Notes under the pieces: generated by a model
Database searches by the model: none
What the model was told of the DNA's origin: nothing
Seen by the model: only the letters and a program-made list of their open reading frames with translations
In this document: positions 1-10,333 of the stretch, in pieces
Layout: each line of letters opens with the position of its first letter
Position numbering within the stretch: the first letter of the stretch is position 1
Position numbers and translations under genes: made by a program
DNA from: Melieria omissa
Lineage: Eukaryota > Arthropoda > Insecta > Diptera > Ulidiidae
Length of the DNA stretch: 64,000 bases
Reading direction: 5' to 3'
NCBI GenBank assembly: GCA_963971225.1
Contig: OZ020269.1
Span: 14,660,921-14,724,920, forward strand

Positions 1-1254
1 ATACGGGCCGATACGAGCGCGTTGTACATAAGTGGCGTACAACAACTGAAAGTATGCGGCTGCTGCTTCCTCTTCTTCTTGTATGCTTCAGCTGCTGCTG
101 CTGCGCTTTGTGTGGCATTGTGCAGCTTCAATCATTTCTTGGTTGGACTGTAATACTGGTTGTTGCGTATCCTTTCAACTGTTCACTGTGTGTGTGTAGG
201 TGTGTGTGTTGGTTGGTCCTAATGGCGTCTCCTGCTGCGACATTAGTCGCGCTGCCAAGTTTAGTTTTTGTCAGTTTGCCTTCGTATTTTTACGCTCCAA
301 CTTGCTTGTTTGTCTTTTTCATGCATTTGTTGTTGTTCTTTCTATATATGAATTATTGTTTGTATTATATTTTCATTTGCAATGTTTGAATGTAGCTGAG
401 CTGAGCGACGCTGAGTCGCCGCAGTCACAAGTCAATTCGTCTTAATGATGTTTTTGACGAGTGTCAACGGCGACTCAGGCCGACCAGCACAAATACACAG
501 ATATCACAACGAAAGTCAAACTATTGTTGAGTTTTTATTTTGTGGACACTGATGACAACAATCGATTTCGCTGTAAAATAAAATTTTAATATTTCCCTTA
601 AGTTTTCTGTTGTTGTTGTTGCTGTTATTGTTTCTCATGTCATTGCTGTGTCGCTTTTTTCTTTGTCTAACTTTTTCTGCCATTTCTAGCATTGATTTAG
701 TCAAAAATTAAGTCAAAAATGTTTGCCATTTTGTTTGACAGCAGTTGACAGTTGATGGCTCTGGCTTCATCGAAGCGTCGTCAAAATATGTCACCGCAGT
801 TTATTTGTTAGCATTGGTTTTGTGCTCATAATTTTTGTTGTTTGTTTTGCCCACATTTTCATATGAATTGGCCTCATTGAGCGAACTGACATGTTTTGAA
901 TGTGTGGTAGAAATTGTTTACCGATTTGCGCTCGACCGAGTTTACGCCTCATCGGTCGTTAATCGTAGGAATATCTCGTAATTAATTTAATATTTGCAGA
1001 GAGAGAGAGAATACTATTCAAGGTGTGTGTGTGTGTGTGTGTGGGTGTGCTACACTGTGGGGCTTTGCGTGTCATAGATGTTAGATGTGAAGGTGTGCTG
1101 GAAGTGGGCGGAGGGGCAAATGATAAATTAGTTACAACTTCTGATTGATGATAAAAATTTATAGCGTTATTTTGCTTATTATACAAATTCACGAATATAT
1201 AAACTTTACTAAATTGTTTGTGCTAATTATAGAAACATGTGCAATGTTTTCGAC
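1..1254. other. Intergenic DNA, no gene supported
   Basis: This AT-rich stretch has short TTG/TGC-rich runs and a (GT)10 microsatellite near 1023-1042. The open frames here translate to low-complexity Leu/Cys/Val or Asn runs with no domain, so I call no gene. Confidence 0.6.
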
Positions 1255-4140
1255 GTCATTAGTTGAGAGGCTTCATTTCTCTATTAAAGTTTTGTTAAAG
1301 TGGAAAATTGCAGTTGAAAATTAAGTGAAGCTTCAGGCTGAAGTGATGCTTCATTTCTTTAGTTAATTTTTGTTAAGGGGCCCGAACACTGTAAACTGCG
1401 ATTTTTCATATGTTTTTTATTTTATTTATTAAAAAAAAACGGACGTTCCGATTTACATGAAACTTTACACATATGTTAATAAATGTTTAGATTACCTTTT
1501 TTACTACCTTTTTTAATTCGATTTGCCCCTTTCAAAACTTAAAACGCGATTATCTCGAAACCATGTTTTTTGACCGCGTTGACAGCATAACTGAAAAAGT
1601 TTTTATCCGATCGACCTGATTCAAATTGCATTCTATTCGGGAATAGTGTCGCTTCTGCTCGACGTAGCCGTTTTTCGATATATGCCAAACTTTTTTTTTA
1701 TAAATAATTTAGTGCAAAATTTTACGCGAAAAAAAAAACTTTTTCTTCAAACAGTCGCAATTTTTTTTCTAATCAATATTTTTAAAATCCCCTACGTCAA
1801 ACAGTAGCCAGTAATGTATATTTCAAGAATGTTTTTTGCTCTAGGAGGCTCCGTTATGCTGATTTGCTGTCAACGCGACAAGGGTCATTTTAAAAAGACG
1901 ACATTTTGGATCAGCTACAGAATACAAACATGGCCGCCAAAAAAAAAAAAAAAAATTGTTTTCGATAATCTAAACATTTATTAACATATGTGTAAAGTTT
2001 CATGTAAATCGGAACGTCCGTTTTTTTTTTAATAAATAAAATAAAAAACATATGAAAAATCGCAGTTTACAGTGTTCGGGCCCCTTAAAGTCGAAAATGG
2101 AGTTGAAAATGAAGTGAAGCTTCAAATTTTGACTAGAAAATGTAGCTAAAAAAAGTTGAAAATTGTAGCTGCAAATTTAAAACAAAGAGTGAAACTGAAA
2201 TTTGCCGCAGGAAAATTCATTTGAATTTAGGCATTTAAAATTCGGAGAAATCGTTTTAGTAACTGAAAACTGGCGACAAGTATTCAAGTTGCACATTGAA
2301 ATTCACTCCGATTTGACTACTTGAAGTTTACATCTTAAGCCTTGAATTAAAAAGTAGTTGAAGCTGATTTGACGTCAGAAACTGAAGTAAAATTTGACAA
2401 AGAAGGAAGAAGAAGAAGAAGAAGTAGTAGAAGCGAACTATCATGGAGTTGATACCTGAAACTGAACTCAAGTTTGCCGAAGGAGGAGTATAACCGAATT
2501 TTGAATACAAGCATTTTTTTGAGGTTTCTACCTGAAACGGAAGTCGAATTTAACAAAGAAGGAAAATCGAATTTGGATGGAGTTGATGCTTGAAATTGAA
2601 GTAAAATTTGACTCCAGGAATTGACTTCAATTTGACGAAGACCCAGTGCTGCGTACTTTAATTTATATAAAAATTTTCTTTCTATGTAAATTATTATAAA
2701 TAAATAAAAAAAATAAATTTGACGAAGAACGAGTAAAAGCAACATGTTTTTAGTTTCTACTTGAAGTCGAACTTTTAAAAGAAAGAGTAGAAGTGAAATT
2801 TGAAGTCAAATTTTATTTATTTGATCCTAAAAATTTAAGTAAAACTCGACGAAGAAGAAGTGGAAGCGAATTTTGATGAAGTTGATGCCCGAAACTGAAT
2901 TCAAGTTTAACAAAGAAGGAGTACAAGCAAATTTTTTTTGAGTTTCTAACTGAAAATGAAGTCGAGTTTGACAAAGAAGGAGTAGAAGCGAAGTTTGATG
3001 GAGTTGAGAGCCTGAGATTGAAGTCAAATTTGATGCCATATTTGATACTAGAAATTGAAGTAAAATTCGACGAAAAGCAGAAATTTGATGAAGTTGATGC
3101 CCGAAATTGAAGTCAAATTTGACGAAGAAGTAGTAGAATCGAATTTTTGTGGAGTTGATACCTGAAACTGAACTCAAGTTTGACGAAAAAGTATTAGAAG
3201 CGATAAATTTGATACCTGAAACTGAACTCGAGTTTGACGAAGAAGGAGTACAAGCAAATTTTTTTGAGTTTCTATCTGAAACTGAAGTCGAATTTGACAA
3301 AGAAAGAGTAGAAGCGAACTTTTAGGGATTGGATGCTTTAAATTGAAGTAAAATTTGACGCCAGATTTGATGCTAAAAATTGAAGTAAAATTTGACAAAG
3401 AAGCAGTGTTGTTGGAGTTGATGCTTGAAACTGAAGTAACATTTTATGAAGAAGGAGTAGAAGTGAATTTTTGTTAAGTTGATGTCTAAACTGATTTTAA
3501 CTTTGACAAGGAAGAATTAGAAGTTCTTTTTGATGAAACTAAAGTAAAATTTGACAAAGAAGTAGAAAAAAATTTCTGTGGAGTTTCTGTCTGAAAGTGA
3601 TGTCAAAAACTTGAGACGAACTTAGCATAGAAGATAAAGTCACCTTGAAATGAATTTTGATGAGTTGTAGTTGAAAATTGAATTTAATTTTAAGTCGATT
3701 TTTACTATTTGAAGAATCAAATCAAAAATCAAATTTGACAAAGAAGTAGAATACAATTTTTGTGCAGTTTCTGTCTGAAAGTGATATCAAAAACTTAAGA
3801 CGAATTGAGAAGATTTAGATTTAGAAGATAGAAGATTAAGTCACTTTGAAATGAATTTTGATGAGAAAATTGAAAATTGAATGAAATTTGAGGTCAACTT
3901 TTTACAATTTGAAGAAAGAAATAAAACCAAAAAACAGTAATTGAAAACAATTTTTTCAAGTTAAAGTTTGAAATTGAAGTTAAACTTTCACGCTAACTAA
4001 AAGACTAAAGTTGATTACAAGTGGACTTTAATGAGTTGAAGCAAAAACTCTAAGTCGAAAACTCCAAGTAAACGGAATATTTGAGTTGAATCGAAGTTAT
4101 TCCTTCACAAGTTGAAGCTGAAATTCTAAGCCATTGATTC
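1255..4140. repeat. Degenerate tandem repeat array, about 60-bp period
   Basis: Purine-rich plus strand built from diverged copies of a unit with the recurring words GTTGATGCCTGAAACTGAAG, AATTTGACAAAGAAGGAGTA and GAAGCGAATTTTGATG, spaced about 55-65 bp apart. It is clearest between 2340 and 3600 and more decayed on both sides. Copies such as GAAAATTGCAGTTGAAAATT also lie upstream of the TTAA element at 1377-2084, so that element was inserted into the array. Minus-strand open frames through it (repeating NLTSVSGIN-like peptides) are by-products of the repeat. Confidence 0.8.
1373..2088. mobile_element. 708-bp foldback MITE with TTAA target duplication (piggyBac-like)
   Basis: The element runs 1377-2084 and is bordered by TTAA at 1373-1376 and 2085-2088. 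Its terminal inverted repeats start GGGGCCCGAACACTGTAAAC and extend about 118 bp (1377-1494 and 1966-2084), differing by about one A in a homopolymer. The interior is partly self-complementary too (GCGTTGACAGCATAAC near 1577 against a diverged reverse copy near 1855-1880). It has no transposase. TTAA duplication is typical of piggyBac-type transposases, so it is probably a non-autonomous relative. A related array copy upstream (TTTTGTTAAAGTGGAAAA near 1293) shows the unoccupied site with one TTAA. Confidence 0.85.
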
Positions 4141-4429
4141 AAGAAGAATTGATAATGAGTTTAATAGGTTGTAGCCGACAAATTTTAAACCAAACGTAGA
4201 AGCCTGAAGTGCCAATCAATTATTATTATTATTAGAAGCCTGAAGTTCTTTACAACTGAATAAAATTGATATTTTTGATGTTTTTTTTTGAAATTTTTAT
4301 AATTTGCCAGACATTTATGTCGAAGATTCAAGAAAAAAGTTGAAGTTAAAAATTTAAGCAAAATTATGGCTGATTTCAATGAGTTGAAGTTTAAAATTGA
4401 GTATTGAAACCTAAAGTATTAATAAATTT

Positions 4430-5215
4430 TAGAGAGAAGTTAAGCCTAAAGATTGATGTAAAATCGATTGAATCGAGGTCGATGTTGTCAAGACGATGTT
4501 GAAAAATTAGTTCAAAATTCAACCCGCATACTAAAAGTAGAACCCAATGATTGATGTTGAATCGATGTTGATTCTATCGAAGAAAGTTGAAGATTTAAGT
4601 TGAATATTGAACCCGGATACTAAAAGTAGAACCCATAGATTCCATAGGTTGATGTCAAATCGAAGTTGATTCTCTCAAGACGATGTTGAAAATTTTATAT
4701 CAAGGAATAAATTTGAGTTAAGTTTAACAGAAAAAGTAGTAGTAAAGTAGAACCCAAAGATTGATGAAAAATCAAGGCTGTTAAACGAATCTCAAAATTT
4801 TAGTTAATTTTAATTTTTTAAAATTGAACCCGGATATTAAAAGTAGAACCCAGAATGATGAGGAATTAAGGCTGATATTTTGAAAACGATATTGAAAATT
4901 CTAGTTATAAATTGAACGAGGAAGTTAAAAGTAGAACCCAAAGATTGATGTCAAATCGAGGTGGATTTTGTCAAGATGATGTTGAGAATTTAAGTTTAAA
5001 ATTGAACGAAGCTGAAAATTTAAGTTCAAAAGAATACCAAGTCCCAATGATTGATGCCAAGTCGAGGTCGACTTTGTCAAGACGATGTTGAAAATTTTAG
5101 TTTAAAATGTGAAATAAAAAATATATTAAAAGTGGAACCCAAAGACTGATATTGAATTGAGGCTGATTTTGTTAAACAAAGTTTAAAATTTAAGTTAATA
5201 GTTGATCCCAAAATT
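4430..5215. repeat. Degenerate tandem repeat, about 90-115 bp period
   Basis: About seven copies of a unit that starts near AAAGTAGAACCCAAAGATTG, followed by GATGTCAAATCGAGGTTGAT and GTCAAGACGATGTTGAAAAT. Copies begin near 4534, 4622, 4739, 4840, 4929, 5040 and 5129. It is distinct from the 60-bp array before it, and no coding potential is seen. Confidence 0.75.
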
Positions 5216-6695
5216 TACACAAATTTTGCCAAGTTGCTAGAAATCGAAGCCAAACAATTAAGTCGAATTGTGGCCATCTTTCACAAGTTTCAACCAAGCT
5301 TTGAGTTAAGAAGTTGAAGCTAAAAATTTAAGATTAAACGAAGCCAAATCTGATGAATTGCCAGTGAAAATGCTGCTAAGATGTTAAGTCGATAAGGCAG
5401 TGCGCCGAATTAGAAACGATGCTCAAAGGCTGCGCGCCATTGTCTGAGTTGTCACTGACACATACACACACACACACAGAACATTTAAGCAGTTCAGTAG
5501 TCAACTTGTACTACAAAAAGGTTTTACTAATAAAAAAATCATAATAAATGCAAAAAGCAATAACAAATGCCACCAAAGATAGCAAACAATGACAGCAGTT
5601 AACCGGCCGTAAACGTTAAGCGTTGTGCGCCTTTGAGATGACAATAATTTTTATTTTTAGAAAGCTTAGAAAAAAAGAAATCAAACAGCATTGTGAATTG
5701 TGGTGAACTACAAGGTACCTAGTTTTAATTAAAATAGAAAATAATGCTTTGTGCAAAGGAAAAATGTTGAAGCTCAAAGTGAAAAGCAGCAATTTACTTA
5801 AAAATACAAAAGCGCCAGTGAGAGTGCGACTGACAGCCATTGGCGATAACTTGAAGTAGAGATTTTATATATTTTTTTTAATTTATGAAAAATAAATAAA
5901 TGCTCATTTTACCACGTGGAAATAATGCTACTGAATGTATCAGTGTGTGTGTGCGCCGGATTGTGGGCGTTGAGCATTATGCATTTTTCTTATTGATTTA
6001 AAAATTCGCTTGTTTTTTTAAGAAAATATAAATCATACAATTGCAGAAAATATGCAATAAAGACAATAAAATACGAGTGCTCAAGCAGAAAGAGCAACAA
6101 GGGACTTTTGAAGCTTCAGAGTTGCTTTTATTGTGCGCTACACTCTAAAGAGTGGAATGTGTTGACTTTGGGATCAGAAAAAGCAGACTTGAGAGTTGTT
6201 AAAATTGGTTTTATTTGTATGTAGGATTATGTGAAGCAGTTTTGCACACAGGGTAAGGGTGTTTTGGGGGTTCAAACCCCCCCAAATACAAAAATTGCTG
6301 GTACAAAATGTGGGTTCTATTCAACTGTTCAGCAGTTGGCACGTCCGTTTGTTTGGTTTTTGAAGCGGTGCTCTAACAATTTGAGTGATTGAAATCATAA
6401 TAAATTTTTGATTTAAGTTAGACCTCTAAGAAAAACTCATTAGAACATGAGAGCGTTGTACTGGTTTTTCCTTAGTTCACACCGCTTGGACGCATAGAGC
6501 CTCAACAAAGCTAACAAAGTCTTCTGTTCGTAACATTAATCGATTGAAGTTCTTACAGAATTGGTGACTAACCTATTGAGCTGTAATCTGTTGTCTCCTA
6601 GGAGAGACAGTTTCCTATGTCAAAGTCTATCACTGAGTTGTATTAAGTTGGTCTGTGGGTCCTTTGCGGCTGGGTGGGAGATGTTCTTGGAGAGA
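5216..6695. other. Intergenic DNA, no gene supported
   Basis: AT-rich single-copy-looking sequence with a (CA)n tract near 5459-5478. No open frame with a recognisable domain, no tRNA-like fold and no clear promoter were seen. Confidence 0.5.
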
Positions 6696-7050
6696 GGTTG
6701 GTGTCTGAGCTTAGTTTGGATGATGCATACGATGCAACAAGAGGTTGGTGTCTGAGCTTAGTTTGGATGATGCATGCGATGCAACAAGAAGTTGATGTCT
6801 GAGCTTAGTTTGGATGATGCATGCGATGCTACAAGAGGTTGGTGTCTGAGCTTAGTTTGGATGATGCATACGATGCAACAAAATGTTGGTGTCTGAGCTT
6901 AGTTTGGATGATGCATGCGATGCAACAAGAGGTTGGTGTCTAAGTTAAGTTTGGATGATGCATACGATGCAACAAAAAGGTTGGTGTCTGAGCTTAGTTT
7001 GGATGATGGATGCGTTGCAACAAGAGGTTGGTGTCTGAGCTAAGTTTGGT
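6696..7050. repeat. 47-bp minisatellite, about 7.5 copies
   Basis: The unit is GGTTGGTGTCTGAGCTTAGT followed by TTGGATGATGCATGCGATGC and AACAAGA, 47 bp in total. Copies are contiguous and about 90% identical. Each carries the self-complementary word ATGCAT with CGATGC beside it. Since 47 is not a multiple of 3, the open frames through it are incidental. Confidence 0.92.
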
Positions 7051-8600
7051 CTGTTAGTCCCAACTTGGGACTGTTTATTGCGTAAGGATATCATTACAAC
7101 TGATTTGAGCGGGAAGGATAACAACTTTTCCAACTTTAAAGGATTTGACTGGGTAATGCTAAATGAATGGGAACCCTAAGAACAAAGGAATGAACTGGAA
7201 TGGAGTGAACATTTTAGAAAAGTGTGAGATTAAAAAAAGGAAGGAAGTGGGAAAAATGAATGGACAATGTCTGAAAGCCAAAGCTTAAAGGGTTAGAACC
7301 GGGGGGAGATAAATTAGAAGGCTAATCTATTCCAGGTGTTTGAAAAAAATAGACTTTTTTGCACCTTAACGTTTGAAGTAATCTTGAACCAGTAATTTTT
7401 TCAAATATCTTTGGTTGCAGATCTTATTTTTAAGAAAACGTCTTATCATTTTTAGGCATCAACAGCTGGATATGGTTCGTTTAAGCCATTATGAGCAATT
7501 TTAAATGGTTCTTTTAAGCCATTATGGGTCATCTTCAACAATTTTCTTATTATTGAATTTTTTAATTATGGTTTTTTTTTAATGTTTTTTATGTTTTTTA
7601 AACATATTTTTACATTAAAGTGTAAAATAATTGAAAGTAAACAGCAAAAAGACCCTAAGGACTATAGTGTAGAGTACAAAAAAGTCGACTTAAATGGACT
7701 GAAATGTAATTTTCTTCTCACACAGATAAAACCAAACCGATACGTTGTTTGTTGTTGTTGTTTTTAATGTTGTTTTATCAATGATGCTGTATGTGCAGTG
7801 GCCAGGTATCGAGCGAGCGCACTCACACACTCACACTAACACACACACGAACATTTCATGAATAATGAACGTTTACACAATGTCTGACGTTCAATTTGAA
7901 TTCAATTATCGCCAGGCGCTGATTTCGCATTACAGCGACTGCTTTTGTGCTCTGGGCGGTTGTTCCACCTACTTGAGGAGTTTTTTCTTTCGGTCGATCT
8001 ACTTGGCAGCTACTCACTCCACTCGTTTGTTGGCTGTGCAAGCAGCGATAGTGTTGTCTACCTTTGAGATGGAAAGCAGCAAATTACTGACTCACTGACT
8101 GACTGAGCAACGAATGCGATTGTGAGGCAACTTGAATGCATTCGCCTTTCATTTGACGTGTGCGCTCAATTTCACTGATAGTGTGTGTTGTTGTGAGTTT
8201 TTTCTGACACTGCTCGTTTGGCGTTTTGTTGTCTTTTGTGCTTTATTCGATGGCTGGCAGCGTAATTCAATTATCTTAATTAAGCCAAAAATATACGGCG
8301 TGCTGCAACTGATGTCTGGTTGAGTCAGTGTTGAGGGGGATGGAACAATCAACCGCAGCCGTTTGATGAAATGTGGCAAACATACACATTTATATAGTAT
8401 GTGTGTATGTGTGTACGGTTGATTTTATGTCCTTTTTTTGGAAGTAACAGCAGTTGTCTGCGAATCAGTTGAGTTCATCTTCACGTACATTGCTGCATGC
8501 ATTTTTAATGATATCATTTCCTTTGCCATATTGACTGGTTAAGGGTTAAATTCTCCCTGCACAATGATATGTGAGTAACACACACACGCAGAGGCTGTGA
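7051..8600. other. Intergenic DNA, no gene supported
   Basis: Contains a small imperfect tandem duplication at about 7473-7535 (TTTAAGCCATTATG twice), (CA)-rich tracts near 7820-7850 and 8578-8590, and otherwise unremarkable AT-rich sequence. Overlapping 60-80 codon frames on both strands around 7860-8380 show no domain. Confidence 0.5.
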
Positions 8601-8760
8601 GGTTCGAAATACCAATTCAGTTGGAAAATTGTTAATGAATGCGGCATGAAATCGATACAAGTGATGTAAGAATGTTAAATAATACAAAATTGCATTCATA
8701 AAAAGAGGAAATTACAATCAATAAAATGTTGGCACAGACTTACTCTGGTCTTAAATATTT
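8600..8760 (-). pseudogene. Vestige of a fifth protease unit (5' flank only)
   Basis: The words AAAGAGGAAATTACAATCAATAAAATGTTGGCA and CAGACTTACT..TCTTAAATATTTTT match the upstream flank of the intact protease genes (for example 16708-16775 and 9950-10010), and TGTAAGAATGTTAAATAATA resembles the promoter-proximal flank of gene 2. This flank joins directly to the sequence that starts the 3' region of gene 1 (TTTGCTTACTGATGCAATGA at 8759). I read it as the remnant of another unit whose coding part was deleted. The match is short and diverged. Confidence 0.5.
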
Positions 8761-8888
8761 TTGCTTACTGATGCAATGATGCAATTTTTCACATATTTTT
8801 TTTCAGTATGTGTTCACATTTCTCCCAATAAAAAAATATTCCCACCTCTATTCATTAAAAAACATAATTTTCTTAACATCTCAACAAC

Positions 8889-8894
8889 TTTATT
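8889..8894 (-). terminator. Polyadenylation signal of protease gene 1
   Basis: AATAAA on the minus strand, about 55 nt past the stop codon. It sits in a word (TCAACAACTTTATTT on the plus strand) conserved at the same place after all four genes. Confidence 0.75.
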
Positions 8895-8946
8895 TACACT
8901 TTGCCCATCTCGTTCGAACCCATTGTCTCGTCTCGCTGCACCCCTC

Positions 8947-9723
8947 TCACCGCCTCATGGATCGTCTGATGAACTGCTTAACCCTTGGATTCTGCACATT
9001 GACCAGAACCTGGGGCATGCCGCGTTGTGCACAGCCAGTACCCCACGACACGATGCCGCAAATTTGGCCGCGACTCAACGCCGGACCGCCAGAGTCGCCC
9101 AGGCAAAAGCCTCTGCCGCCGGTGCCGCCCGCACAGAACATGGCCGGCGTGATGTTGTTGATGTTTCTGTACCGTTGCCTGCACAAACTCCGCCGCACCG
9201 CCGGTAGCGACACTGTGCGCAGCCTCAACTCGGTCGCGTTGTCGTTCACGCCGGTCGTGCCCCAGCCGGACACCTGCAGCGGGCTGCCAACAGTCAGTGC
9301 ATGGTTGCAGAGCGGGAACGGACGCGCATTGGGGGCGCTAATGCTGCGCTGCAACTTGCCAACGGCCACGTCGAAGTTGATTGTTTGGCGGTTGAAGTTC
9401 GGGTTTATGAAGAAGCGCACAAAGTTGCGACGCACACCGCGCCGCCGTCGGTCGGCGGTGTTGGCCTGCGCCACAATGTCGCTGGGCACAAACGGCTCGA
9501 AGCAGTGGGCGGCCGTTAGCACGTGACGCACCGTTATCAGCGAGCCGGAACAGAAGTAGGTCCCGTCGCGTAGCAGCAGCGCCACCATGTACGGCTGGTT
9601 TTCGATCGTCGCCAGCGATCCGCCCACAATGCGATCCGAAATCGTTTCGTTCGTGCTGAGGCTTTGAGCAGCAGCGCACAATGCAGCGAAGAGCAGCAGC
9701 AGTAGCGGCGTTTTTGGAGCCAT
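8947..9723 (-). CDS. Secreted S1A serine protease, gene 1 (Gly189/Gln226 pocket)
   Basis: Encodes a 258-residue chymotrypsin-fold protease made as a zymogen. Residues 1-19 form a signal peptide (MAPKTPLLLLLFAALCAAA), followed by a short propeptide cut after Arg31 to release IVGG. The triad is His73 (TAAHC), Asp118 (NFDVAV) and Ser211 (GDSGGP). Six cysteines fit the three conserved disulfides. The pocket is odd: the residue at chymotrypsin position 189 is Gly (GRGFCLGDS), and 226 is Gln (GMPQV), so trypsin specificity is unlikely. I chose this Met, not the upstream in-frame MSKLLEYAT, because all four paralogs align from it and it lies about 29 nt after the Inr. A basic RRRRGVRR loop precedes the catalytic Asp. 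The gene is intronless. The C-terminus (VKQFIRRSMRR) and layout resemble the Drosophila seminase group, recalled without a search. Substrate is unknown. Confidence 0.93.
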   Translation of the reverse strand: MAPKTPLLLLLFAALCAAAQSLSTNETISDRIVGGSLATIENQPYMVALLLRDGTYFCSGSLITVRHVLTAAHCFEPFVPSDIVAQANTADRRRRGVRRNFVRFFINPNFNRQTINFDVAVGKLQRSISAPNARPFPLCNHALTVGSPLQVSGWGTTGVNDNATELRLRTVSLPAVRRSLCRQRYRNINNITPAMFCAGGTGGRGFCLGDSGGPALSRGQICGIVSWGTGCAQRGMPQVLVNVQNPRVKQFIRRSMRR

Positions 9724-9749
9724 TGTCGCGTATTCGAGTAACTTTGACA

Positions 9750-9785
9750 ACTGATGGCAGATCTCAAGTGCGAGCGAAATTTATG
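9750..9785 (-). promoter_or_regulatory. Core promoter of protease gene 1
   Basis: On the minus strand, CATAAAT (9779-9785) is followed about 31 nt later by the arthropod initiator TCAGT (ACTGA at 9750-9754 on plus), which puts transcription start about 29 nt before the ATG. Spacing and both motifs are kept in all four paralogs. Confidence 0.75.
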
Positions 9786-9912
9786 CAAAAAATTCGCAAC
9801 ACATTGCGACGCGCGAATTTCGAAAACGACGCGCGTTGCAGTGATGTTAGCTCAACTGCTCAAATACAGACAGACAAATAGTTGGGCAGATATTTGAGCT
9901 TGGAAACTAGTT

Positions 9913-9920
9913 TGACGTCA
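9913..9920. promoter_or_regulatory. Conserved TGACGTCA (CRE-like palindrome), gene 1
   Basis: A perfect 8-bp CRE-type palindrome about 160 bp upstream of the Inr. It is kept at the same place in units 1, 2 and 4 and altered to TCACGTCA in unit 3. Binding by a CREB/ATF-type bZIP factor is an inference. Confidence 0.4.
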
Positions 9921-10333
9921 TGGAAATTAGAATCAGAAAACTAGGAAATCAGAATCAATAAAATGTTGGCATCTGTTGCTACCGCAGACTCATTGTGGAC
10001 TTGAATATTTTTAGTAGAAGTAAATGTGGTATAGCAAATCTGCTGAAAAAAAGAAATAGATATGCTCTTACATAAAGGTTTGGCTCCTGAATCTAAGGAA
10101 CTCAAAATTTTGCCTGACAAATGCCAAAAAAGGCGCGGCTTGCGGTCAAAGTTCAAAGTTTGCATCAAACTAACTCAATCAATTCTCAGTCGATTTATGC
10201 AATAAGGGTATCAATTGAAAGGCCTTTTCCATACTTTTCTATTCATGTGCAACATTCAATACTATTAAGAAGATTTAAGTGAAAAATATTTTTTTTAAGA
10301 GTTTTTTAAAAACGCATTTTTTTTTCAAAAAAA

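Noticed and set aside
2328..3398. Minus-strand frames with repeating NLTSVSGIN-type peptides
   Set aside because: They follow the 60-bp degenerate array, overlap in several frames and have no start or domain support.
6696..7050. Regular direct repeats that might suggest a CRISPR array
   Set aside because: The 47-bp units are contiguous with no unique spacers, and the sequence is eukaryotic.
8761..9526. Plus-strand frames of 148 and 238 codons opposite protease gene 1
   Set aside because: They are antisense shadows of a GC-rich coding region; similar shadows occur over all four protease genes.
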